A stretch of 64,000 nucleotides of DNA from Holophagales bacterium (lineage in GTDB: Bacteria; Acidobacteriota; Thermoanaerobaculia; Multivoradales; JAGPDF01), in the NCBI GenBank assembly GCA_016699405.1, contig CP064972.1, positions 3,317,501-3,381,500 of the forward strand, written 5' to 3'. The notes beneath the pieces were generated by a model. The model was not told where the DNA came from and did no database searches. It saw only the letters and a list, made by a program, of their open reading frames with translations. Below, in pieces: positions 54,561 through 62,619 of the stretch. Position numbers and translations under genes: made by a program. Numbering within the stretch: the stretch's first letter is position 1; every line of letters begins with the position of its first letter.

Positions 54561-56195
54561 ATGAGCCGCTCGCGGAACCGGCTGCTCGGCCTGCTGGTCG
54601 GGTTGCCGGTCCTTCTCGTCCTCCTGGCCTGGCTCTACAGCGCCGGAATGGAGCGGCTGGAGGGGAAGCCGCGCGGCTTCTGGCAAAGCCTCGAGTGGGC
54701 GGCCGAGACCCTTTCGACCACGGGATTCGGCGCCGACGCGACCTGGAACCACCCGGCGATGGTTCTGCTCGTCGTCGCCGTTCAGTTCGTCGGCGTGTTC
54801 CTCGTCTTCCTCGTCGTGCCGATCTACCTCATTCCCTTTCTCGAGGAGCGCTTCCAGAGGCGCGCTCCGCGTGAGACGCCCGAGCTTGGCGGGCACCTCG
54901 TTCTCTATCGCCATGGCTCGGCGGTCGAAACGCTGGTCGAGCAGGTCAACCGCGTCGGCTTGCCGCTGGTCATCGCGGAAGAGGACGAGGACGCGGCGCG
55001 CCGTCTCGCCGAGTCGGGGCAACGCGTGGTCTGGGGAAAGATGGCGGAGAACGTCCTGCAGCGTGCCCACCTCGACCGGGCCCGGGCGTTGATCGTCAAC
55101 GGCAGCGATCACGACAACGTCGTCGCGATCCTCGCCGCACGCCAGTCGGGGTTCACCGGCGACATCCTCGCCCTGGTGGAGGAGCCGGCCCATCGCCGTC
55201 CCATGGCGCTCTCGGGGGCGACGCACGTCTTCACCCCCCGCCATGTGCTCGGCGCCGCCCTGGCCGCGCGGGCGAGCGACAAGATCAGCCCGACCGTGGC
55301 AGGCCTCGAGTCGATCGGCCCGCAGCTTCGCGTGCGCGAATTGCGCGTCGAACGCGGCAGCGCGCTCGACGGTCGCACGCTCGGCGAGGCGCGTGTCGGC
55401 TCCCAGACGGGAGCCGTGCTGGTCGGCCGCTGGTGCGGTGGACGGCTCGAGTCCCCGCTCGGCGCGGAGAGCCGCCTTGCCGCCGGCGAGGTGGTGGTGG
55501 CCGCCGGGTCGGAGGGGGGGCTGGATCGGCTGGCCCTGCTGCTTTGTCCGGGTTCCTCGCGCTCGCACAGTGGACCGATCGTCGTCGCCGGGTGCGGCGA
55601 AGTGGGAAGGACCGTGGTCGACCTCCTGCGAAGCGTCGGTGAGGAGGTCCTGGTGGTCGATCGGGTGGCGCGACCGGGCGTCGACCGGGTGGGCGACTTT
55701 CTCGACGGCGCGGTGCTCGAGGCCTGTCGGCTCGATCAGGCGCGATCGGTCGTCCTGGCGCTCGACAGCGACGCCTCGACGCTCTTCGTCACCGTCCTGG
55801 TGCGCGACAAGACCCCGGATGCGACGATCATCGCGCGGGTCAATCAGGTCGACAACATCGAGCGCATCCACCTTGCCGGAGCCGATTTTGCCCTCTCGGT
55901 CTCGCAGGTCTCGGGGCGCATCCTGGCGCACCGACTGCTCGGTAGCGACGCCGTGGAGATCGAACCTCGTCTGCAGGTGGCCGGCGTGGTCTCGTCGCTG
56001 CTCGACGGCCGGACGCCGCGCGAGGCGGGTACCCGGGCGCGGACCGGCTGTTCGATCGTCGGCGTGGAACGGAGCGGCGAGTTGACGGTCGAGGTCGGAC
56101 GGGAGTTTCGCTTCGCACCCGGCGACCGCGTCTACTTCTGTGGCAATCGCGAGGCGATCCGCCGGTTGCAGACCATGCTGCCTCAAGGCTCCTGA
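54561..56195 (+). CDS. Potassium channel with two RCK (TrkA-type) modules
   Basis: The 544-aa product has two transmembrane helices (about 7-28 and 66-92) flanking a pore loop with the filter-like TTGFG (residues 53-57), then tandem cytosolic RCK modules. In the first module the nucleotide-binding loop is altered (VLYRHGSAVETL instead of GxGxxG). The second has an intact loop (VAGCGEVGRTVVDLL, about 344-358), and each is followed by a TrkA-C-like part. The layout equals ligand-gated K+ channels of the MthK/GsuK kind with both RCK domains on one chain. The TTGFG filter, instead of TVGYG, also occurs in bacterial channels and K+ transporters, but it could alter selectivity. It is probably co-transcribed with the upstream ATPase. 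Confidence 0.88.
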   Translation: MSRSRNRLLGLLVGLPVLLVLLAWLYSAGMERLEGKPRGFWQSLEWAAETLSTTGFGADATWNHPAMVLLVVAVQFVGVFLVFLVVPIYLIPFLEERFQRRAPRETPELGGHLVLYRHGSAVETLVEQVNRVGLPLVIAEEDEDAARRLAESGQRVVWGKMAENVLQRAHLDRARALIVNGSDHDNVVAILAARQSGFTGDILALVEEPAHRRPMALSGATHVFTPRHVLGAALAARASDKISPTVAGLESIGPQLRVRELRVERGSALDGRTLGEARVGSQTGAVLVGRWCGGRLESPLGAESRLAAGEVVVAAGSEGGLDRLALLLCPGSSRSHSGPIVVAGCGEVGRTVVDLLRSVGEEVLVVDRVARPGVDRVGDFLDGAVLEACRLDQARSVVLALDSDASTLFVTVLVRDKTPDATIIARVNQVDNIERIHLAGADFALSVSQVSGRILAHRLLGSDAVEIEPRLQVAGVVSSLLDGRTPREAGTRARTGCSIVGVERSGELTVEVGREFRFAPGDRVYFCGNREAIRRLQTMLPQGS

Positions 56196-56205
56196 GGCAC
56201 GGCGC

Positions 56206-56232
56206 GTCCCGCCGACGGGCCGTCGCCGGGAC
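56206..56232. terminator. Palindromic hairpin between convergent channel and guaB genes
   Basis: GTCCCG (56206-56211) pairs with CGGGAC (56227-56232), and an inner CGACGG/CCGTCG stem continues after one mismatch. It is 11 bases after the channel gene stop and 32 bases past the guaB stop, so it could terminate both. Confidence 0.5.
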
Positions 56233-56264
56233 GACTGCCTCCTCTTGCCGGTGGCGGGGCCGCC

Positions 56265-57740
<1,476 letters not shown>

Positions 57741-57810
57741 TCGGGGGCTCACTTCCGGCCGGCGGGAAGGGGTGGGGCGTTCGCCGGTTCCCCGGAACGA
57801 TATCAAAGCG

Positions 57811-57832
57811 AGTGAAGGGGAGAGCTTTCACT
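57811..57832. promoter_or_regulatory. Inverted repeat between guaB and the DUF1579 gene
   Basis: AGTGAA (57811-57816) and TTCACT (57827-57832) are perfect inverted repeats ten bases apart. They sit 71 bases upstream of guaB and 42 bases upstream of the DUF1579 gene, next to TAGGAT (57836-57841), a possible -10 box for the latter. The symmetry and location suit a dimeric regulator; its identity is unknown. Confidence 0.35.
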
Positions 57833-57873
57833 TGCTAGGATGAGCCGGCACACGCAACCGAGGAGGAATCGTC

Positions 57874-58506
57874 ATGAGGATCTCGATCCGAGCTCTCGTC
57901 GTCTTCGCCGGCCTCGTCCTGGCGAGCCTCGTGCCCGCCGCGCGGGCGGAGCAACCTCCGGCGGGCACTGCCGCGACCCCACCGCCGATGAGCGCCGAGC
58001 AACAGGCGGCGATGCAGGCCTACGTCAAGGCGATGACCCCAGGGCCGGAGCACGAGTGGCTGGCCTCCGGTGCCGGGCACTGGACGTTCAAGGGCAAGTT
58101 CTGGGACGGCTCCGGAGCGCCGCCGACCGAGTCGACGGGGACGGCGGAGCGGTCGATGCTGCTCGGTGGCCGCGTGGCGATGGAAAAGGTGGTGAGCGAG
58201 GTGATGGGAATGCCCTTCGAAGGGATGGGCCTGACCGGCTACGACAACGTCACCGGACGATACTGGTCGACCTGGAACGACAACATGTCGACCGGGGTGA
58301 TGACGTCGACCGGGAGCTGCGACCGGGCGGCGAAGCTCTGCCGCTTCGAAGGGAGCTACTCGGATCCGATGAGCGGCAAGGTCAAGTCGAACCGGATGGA
58401 GCTGCAGCAGATCTCGCCGGACGAGGAGGTCGCACGCAGCTACGAGATCGGTCCGGACGGCAAGGAGCACCTGACGATGGAGCTCACCTACAGTCGCAAG
58501 CGCTGA
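57874..58506 (+). CDS. Exported DUF1579 family protein
   Basis: The 210-aa product has a signal peptide (ALVVFAGLVLASLVPAARA) and a DUF1579 domain (about 55-208). It shows the family pattern GHWTFKGKFWDG, FEGMGLTGYDNVTGRYWSTW (quoted in part: GLTGYDNVTGRYWSTW) and ends in LTMELTYSRKR. DUF1579 proteins have a lipocalin-like beta fold of unknown role. GAGGAGG lies eight bases before the ATG. It is convergent with the PhnD-like gene, with only 13 bases between stop codons, and no terminator hairpin is obvious. Confidence 0.85.
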   Translation: MRISIRALVVFAGLVLASLVPAARAEQPPAGTAATPPPMSAEQQAAMQAYVKAMTPGPEHEWLASGAGHWTFKGKFWDGSGAPPTESTGTAERSMLLGGRVAMEKVVSEVMGMPFEGMGLTGYDNVTGRYWSTWNDNMSTGVMTSTGSCDRAAKLCRFEGSYSDPMSGKVKSNRMELQQISPDEEVARSYEIGPDGKEHLTMELTYSRKR

Positions 58507-58519
58507 GGTCGGATCGATC

Positions 58520-59269
58520 TCAGTCGATCAGCGTTTCCATCAGGTCGATCAGGAACTCGGCCTCGTCGGGGGTCATCTCCTTCCATCCCTCGACGAGGCC
58601 GAGCTCGTCGAGGACGCCCCGACCCTTGTCGCTCTCCGCCATGCCGAGCAGGGCCGCGAGGATGTCGCCGCGCCGCTCCGCGAGTCGCGGCCCGGCGAGG
58701 AGGGCGTGCCGGACGACGTAGATGTGGCTGGTGCCGATGACCCGCAGGTTCGCGCGCGTGAGCTCGGAGAGCTCGTCGAAGCTGCGACGCAGGAAGAACC
58801 CGACATCGGCGGTCCCGCCGAGGAGCTCCTTGGCGACCACGACGTAGCTCGGCCGTTGGCGCACCGTGATCGTGTTGCGCTCGAGCCCTGACGGCTCGAG
58901 GAGGATGCGGCCGATGAATTCGACGTCCGGGGCGTCGGTGCAGACGACGCGCGGCGGGGTGCGCAGATCCTTGACCGAGTGGATCTCGCTGTCGGCGCGG
59001 ACGACGACGGCGGCCTCGTCGGCCCGGGCGACCGGGGCGGCGATCGGCGTGAAACCGAGCTCGCGGACCGCGACGGCGAGGTCGAACGGGTTGGCGTAGA
59101 GCAGATCGAGGCGGTCGCCGCGCAGGCTGGAGCGCAGCTCGGCGAAGTCCGCGGGGATGCCGAGGTGGACGTTCGCGCCGATCTGGCGCTGCAGCCAGGT
59201 GTTGAAGAGAAACCACTGGCCGATCCGGTCGGCGGCGAAGTCAGGGCTGACGGCGAACTGGAAGGCCAT
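58520..59269 (-). CDS. PhnD-like substrate-binding protein without signal peptide
   Basis: The 249-aa product has the fold pattern of PhnD/SsuA/transferrin-type periplasmic binding proteins. These show in FAVSPDFAADRIGQWFLF near the N terminus, the GIPADFAELRSSLRGDRLDLLYANPFD segment (quoted part: LRGDRLDLLYANPFDLA), and VCTDAPDVEFIGRILLE. Unlike transport-linked homologues it starts directly at the mature fold with no signal peptide or lipobox, and no ABC transporter genes are near. It is therefore likely a cytoplasmic ligand sensor. It starts three bases after the stop of the PAS gene and ends the minus-strand sensory operon. The ligand is unknown. Confidence 0.82.
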   Translation of the reverse strand: MAFQFAVSPDFAADRIGQWFLFNTWLQRQIGANVHLGIPADFAELRSSLRGDRLDLLYANPFDLAVAVRELGFTPIAAPVARADEAAVVVRADSEIHSVKDLRTPPRVVCTDAPDVEFIGRILLEPSGLERNTITVRQRPSYVVVAKELLGGTADVGFFLRRSFDELSELTRANLRVIGTSHIYVVRHALLAGPRLAERRGDILAALLGMAESDKGRGVLDELGLVEGWKEMTPDEAEFLIDLMETLID

Positions 59270-59272
59270 GGA

Positions 59273-59779
59273 TCACCTCGCGCCGGCGCTGCGGCGCTCC
59301 TCCTCGAGCAACTGCCGATAGAGCGTTCCGCATTCCTCGACCTTGTTGCGCGGCGGTTCGCGTCGCACCGAGGTGTAGCCGGTGAGCCGGCCCTCGCGGA
59401 TGTTGGCCACCACCGTGGCATAGACCCAGTAGAACCCGCCGTTCTTTCGCAGGTTCTTCACGTAGCCGTGCCATTTCTTCCCTTCGGCGAGCGTGTCCCA
59501 GAGCCCCTTGAAAGCGATGGCGGGCATGTCCGGGTGTCGCAGGATGTAGTGGGGCGCCCCCATCAGCTCTTCGCGCGAGTAGCCCGACATGAGAATGAAC
59601 GCCTCGTTGCACATGGTGATGATCCCCGCCGGATCGGTCTGCGAGACGATCAGCTCGCCGGCGGGGAAGGGCGTCTCGACCTCGGTGACGAAGACGCGAC
59701 GCCTGGTGCCGTCGTAGTAGGTCAGGAGATGCTCGCAGGCGGGTCCGCCAGCATCCTCGGGGGTCATGTCGCGCAGCAT
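59273..59779 (-). CDS. Stand-alone Aer-type PAS domain protein
   Basis: The 168-aa product is essentially a single PAS domain (about 35-140) with extensions. The stretches NEAFILMSGYSREELMG, HYILRHPDMPAIAFKGLW (quoted in part: RHPDMPAIAFKGLW) and VKNLRKNGGFYWVYATV match the FAD-binding PAS of the redox/oxygen sensor Aer. Here no transmembrane, HAMP or methyl-accepting domain follows, so the sensor would act through partners. I start at the ATG at 59779, which has AGGAG eight bases upstream; an ATG at 59800 would lack this. Neighbours are a PhnD-like gene (three bases) and a roadblock gene (31 bases). FAD binding is inferred from similarity. Confidence 0.87.
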   Translation of the reverse strand: MLRDMTPEDAGGPACEHLLTYYDGTRRRVFVTEVETPFPAGELIVSQTDPAGIITMCNEAFILMSGYSREELMGAPHYILRHPDMPAIAFKGLWDTLAEGKKWHGYVKNLRKNGGFYWVYATVVANIREGRLTGYTSVRREPPRNKVEECGTLYRQLLEEERRSAGAR

Positions 59780-59810
59780 CCGCCTCTCCTTGCCGGGCAC
59801 CGGAGGTCGA

Positions 59811-60173
59811 TCAGAGTGCGTCGGCGATCCGCGCCGCCGCTCGCTTGGCGTCGAGGAAGATGAGGCCGAGCTTGGCGTTTTCCTGGGCGACGACCACCAG
59901 GACGGCGTCGGTTCCGGCCTGGCAGAGCAGCACGTAACCGCGCTCGCCCTTGACCATGACCTGGTCGAGCTTGCCGCGGCGCAGCTCCGTCGCCGTGCGA
60001 TTCCCGAGCGACAGCATCGCCGCGGTCATCGCTCCGACGCGGTCTTCGTCGATCCCTTCGGAGAGGGCCGACGCGATGGCCAGGCCATCGACCGAGATGA
60101 TGGCCGAGGCCTCGACCTCGGCGGAGGAGCTGTTGAGGTTGCGCAGGATCTCGCTCAGCCGTTCCGATCTCAT
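59811..60173 (-). CDS. Roadblock/LC7 domain protein (MglB-like)
   Basis: The 120-aa product is a single roadblock/LC7 domain. It shows the family pattern ASAIISVDGLAIASAL near residue 25, GAMTAAMLSLGNRTATEL in the central helix, and GYVLLCQAG / AVLVVVAQENAKLGLIFLD strands. Bacterial roadblock proteins (for example MglB) are dimeric platforms that bind small GTPases or related NTPases and act in cell polarity and motility. No MglA-type GTPase is in the window, but a ParA ATPase is two genes upstream. It lies 36 bases after a second roadblock gene and 31 before the PAS gene. Confidence 0.88.
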   Translation of the reverse strand: MRSERLSEILRNLNSSSAEVEASAIISVDGLAIASALSEGIDEDRVGAMTAAMLSLGNRTATELRRGKLDQVMVKGERGYVLLCQAGTDAVLVVVAQENAKLGLIFLDAKRAAARIADAL

Positions 60174-60209
60174 TTTCCCCTCCTGGCACCGCGCCGGGCG
60201 CGGCTCGGT

Positions 60210-60845
60210 TCACATCTCGTGCGACAGCACGCCCTGGATCTGTTCGATGGATAGCTCCACCTCGCTGCGCTCGTCGATCGCCTGGGGGCAGATCACGAGG
60301 AGGTGGTACGGGAGGTTTTCGAACCGGAAGGTCCGGAGAACGATCTTGTCGACGTAGTTGATGTCGACCGACAGGTTGTTGGCTTCGGGGCGCTGCAAGA
60401 GGTCGGCCGCCTGTTCGAGCGAGCCGCCGAGCACCGAGCCGAGGGCCGCCATCACGTCGAGCTCCACCGGGCTGTTGAAGTCGGCGACCGGCAGCCCGCC
60501 GCGGTCGGCGACCACGGCTCCGGAGAAGCCGCCGCGTTTGCACATGTTGCGGAGGATGTCGCCCATCTGGTCGCTGCGATAGACACCGTTGGCGGGGCGG
60601 CTCGGTCGCTCGCGAGGAGGTGTCGGATTGCGGAGTGCGGCCGTCTCGCGGAGGGGGGGAGGCTGTCGGATCGACCCTCGGTCCGCGGGCTCGAGCGGAG
60701 GGGCGGTGGGAACGGGGGCCGGCCTGGTCGCTGGAGGGAGGGGAGCCTGGGCGGCGGTACGGCCGACCCGCAGCTTGCCCGCGCGCGCCAGCGAGGCGAA
60801 GAGGGCCGCGGAACGGGAGAGCTCAGAAGAGGCCGGGTTCGTCAT
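60210..60845 (-). CDS. Roadblock-like protein with proline-rich N-terminal arm
   Basis: The 211-aa product has an N-terminal helix, a disordered region of about 60 residues rich in proline and arginine (for example PPATRPAPVPTAPPLEP), then a roadblock-like domain. That domain, about 90-208, contains GDILRNMCKRGGFSGAVVADRGG (quoted part: KRGGFSGAVVADRGG) and VELDVMAALGSVLGGSLEQA. The start lies 23 bases inside the end of the ParA gene, indicating translational coupling. The disordered arm could tether the roadblock domain to partners, a common feature of ParA-interacting proteins; that role is inference. The roadblock assignment is weaker than for the neighbouring gene. Confidence 0.78.
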   Translation of the reverse strand: MTNPASSELSRSAALFASLARAGKLRVGRTAAQAPLPPATRPAPVPTAPPLEPADRGSIRQPPPLRETAALRNPTPPRERPSRPANGVYRSDQMGDILRNMCKRGGFSGAVVADRGGLPVADFNSPVELDVMAALGSVLGGSLEQAADLLQRPEANNLSVDINYVDKIVLRTFRFENLPYHLLVICPQAIDERSEVELSIEQIQGVLSHEM

Positions 60846-61635
60846 CGGCGGAGGCCTCCCGAGTGGCCGCGAGCTCTCGTTCGCGCAGCTCGGCGGCGAG
60901 GTCCATGTAAAGGCGCGCGAAGGTCTCGCCGCCCGGCAGGAGGGCCAGGGGCAGGCTCCGCAGGCTCGCCTGCTCGAACATGTCGTCGGCCGGGATCTGG
61001 GTGCGGAAGGCGACGCCCTCCGGCAGCACGCCGCCGAGTTGCTCGAGAACCTGAGCCTCGGCCAGGCTGCCCTCGTTGATCATCGAGACGAGGACCCCTT
61101 CGATTTGCAGGCGAGGGTTGCTCGCCTGGGCGACGTCCTCGACCAATGCCAGGAACGGTGGCAGCGATTTGACCGCCAGGGTCCGAGGATTGACCACCAA
61201 CAGGACGCCGTCGCTCGCGGCGAGCAGCGCCCGGACGACGCCACCGACTCCGGCCGGCGCATCGACGAGAACGACCTGGAAGCCGCGCGAGAGCGCTTCG
61301 ATCGCGCGTCCGAGCGTGCCATCCCAGGCCGCGCGTTCGAACGGCTGCATGTCGGCCGCGGTGAGCTGTCCGAGGCCGATCATCGAGAAGACGCCGTCAC
61401 GGGTACTGACGCGAATCTCGTCGGCGCCTGCCTGCCGCTTGAGGAAGTCGACGAGGCCGAGCTCGGTCCGTCGACGCAGGTTGGTGGCGAGGGCGAGACC
61501 GCTCTGCGGGTCGAGGTCGAAGAGCAGGACGCTCGCGCCGAGACGACCCAAGGAGTAGGCGAGGTTGAGCGCCGTCGTCGTCTTGCCGACGCCCCCCTTC
61601 TGACTGGCCACGGTCAGGATGCGGCGCAAGGTCAT
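60823..61635 (-). CDS. ParA/Soj-type ATPase
   Basis: The 270-aa product is a ParA-family ATPase with deviant Walker A (QKGGVGKTTTALNLA, residues 12-26), the switch aspartates in LLFDLDPQSG and VVLVDAPAGVGG. ParA proteins form ATP-dependent dimers that bind the nucleoid or membrane and position plasmids, chemoreceptor arrays or other cargo. There is no ParB or parS-like site nearby, so chromosome partition is unlikely to be its role. It shares ATGA (61632-61635) with the upstream response regulator and overlaps the downstream roadblock gene, so all three are coupled. Confidence 0.92.
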   Translation of the reverse strand: MTLRRILTVASQKGGVGKTTTALNLAYSLGRLGASVLLFDLDPQSGLALATNLRRRTELGLVDFLKRQAGADEIRVSTRDGVFSMIGLGQLTAADMQPFERAAWDGTLGRAIEALSRGFQVVLVDAPAGVGGVVRALLAASDGVLLVVNPRTLAVKSLPPFLALVEDVAQASNPRLQIEGVLVSMINEGSLAEAQVLEQLGGVLPEGVAFRTQIPADDMFEQASLRSLPLALLPGGETFARLYMDLAAELRERELAATREASADDEPGLF

Positions 61636-62615
61636 CCTCCTCGCGGCTCGCTGGCCGCCGTGAGCTCATCGTCCTGCACTGCCGCCAGAATCCGGGCGGC
61701 CGACTCGGTCAGGGTTCCGTCACTCGCGAGCAAGAGCCTCCGCGGCGTCGTCGGGCCTCGAAGCGTGAAGCGCGCGTCGGCATGCCGGTTCACGGCCCCG
61801 GCCGCCGGCGTCGAGCGAGTCAACAGTACGTCCAGGCCGCCGATTGCCGCAAGAACCGCGGCGACCTCGTCGATCTCCACGACGGCGTCGAGCAAGATCG
61901 ATTCGATCGGCTGTGGTGGGCCCTCGAGCTCGCTGTCGACCCGGTCGAAGTCGGTCTCGAATCGCCCGGCCTCGAGCAGGCAGAGGCGAGTGAGGGCGTC
62001 CCGACCCGTGGTCCCGCCGAAACGGGCACCGAGGAACATGCCGCGACGCAGGGCGATCGTCGCGGTGAACGGGCGGTCCTCGGTGGGGTCGTCGCCGATC
62101 GCGGTCCGGGCCGCGTCACCGGTCTCGAGAGGGAGCCGGACCGTTGCCGTCTTGCCAGCCAGCCCGAGGGTTTGCAGGAGCGTCGGTAGCGGCACGTCGG
62201 CCAGATCGCCCCCGAGGCAGCCAGCGAGTCGCCGGAACCGCGCGCTCCGTCGCAGCGCGGCCCGCACGCGGGCGATCAGCTCGGCTCGGTTGAACGGCTT
62301 GACGACGAAGTCGTCGGCGCCGAGCTCGAGGCCCTTCACTTTGAGGTTCGGCCGATCGAGGCTGGAGACGAAGATGACCGGGATCTCCTCGAAACGCAGG
62401 TGGGCACGCAGCTCGGCGAGGAGTTGAAATCCGTCCTTCCCCGGCATCTGGATGTCGAGCAGGATCAGGTCCGGCGGGCGCGGCTCGAGGCGGGCGAGGG
62501 CCGTCATCGACGAGCCGCAGGTCACGACCTCGAAGCCCGAGAGCTCCAGGTACTCGCCGAGGAGGCTCAGGGCGTCGGGGTCGTCGTCGATGACGGCGAC
62601 GCGATAGCGCGCCAT
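61632..62615 (-). CDS. Response regulator with PATAN (DUF4388) output domain
   Basis: The 327-aa product has a receiver domain with DDD (residues 10-12), the phosphoacceptor D54 (ILLDIQMPG) and the lysine in VVKPF near residue 105. A PATAN/DUF4388 domain follows (about 133-260): GGDLADVPLPTLLQTLGLAGKTATV (quoted part: LPTLLQTLGLAGKTATV), RGMFLGARFGGTTGRDAL and GRFETDF. The last part (about 265-327) is a winged-helix-like tail. PATAN domains occur in PatA of cyanobacteria and with MglA/roadblock systems. The ATG at 62615 is four bases after the upstream kinase stop; a TTG at 62630 is an alternative. It shares ATGA with the ParA gene. Confidence 0.9.
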   Translation of the reverse strand: MARYRVAVIDDDPDALSLLGEYLELSGFEVVTCGSSMTALARLEPRPPDLILLDIQMPGKDGFQLLAELRAHLRFEEIPVIFVSSLDRPNLKVKGLELGADDFVVKPFNRAELIARVRAALRRSARFRRLAGCLGGDLADVPLPTLLQTLGLAGKTATVRLPLETGDAARTAIGDDPTEDRPFTATIALRRGMFLGARFGGTTGRDALTRLCLLEAGRFETDFDRVDSELEGPPQPIESILLDAVVEIDEVAAVLAAIGGLDVLLTRSTPAAGAVNRHADARFTLRGPTTPRRLLLASDGTLTESAARILAAVQDDELTAASEPRGG

Positions 62616-62619
62616 CAGG

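Noticed and set aside
59811..60845. MglA/MglB-type polarity module
   Set aside because: No MglA-like GTPase is present in the window, so only the roadblock part can be claimed; the missing gene could lie beyond 64000.
60823..61635. Chromosome or plasmid partition ParA
   Set aside because: There is no ParB gene and no parS-like repeats nearby, and the neighbours are signalling proteins.
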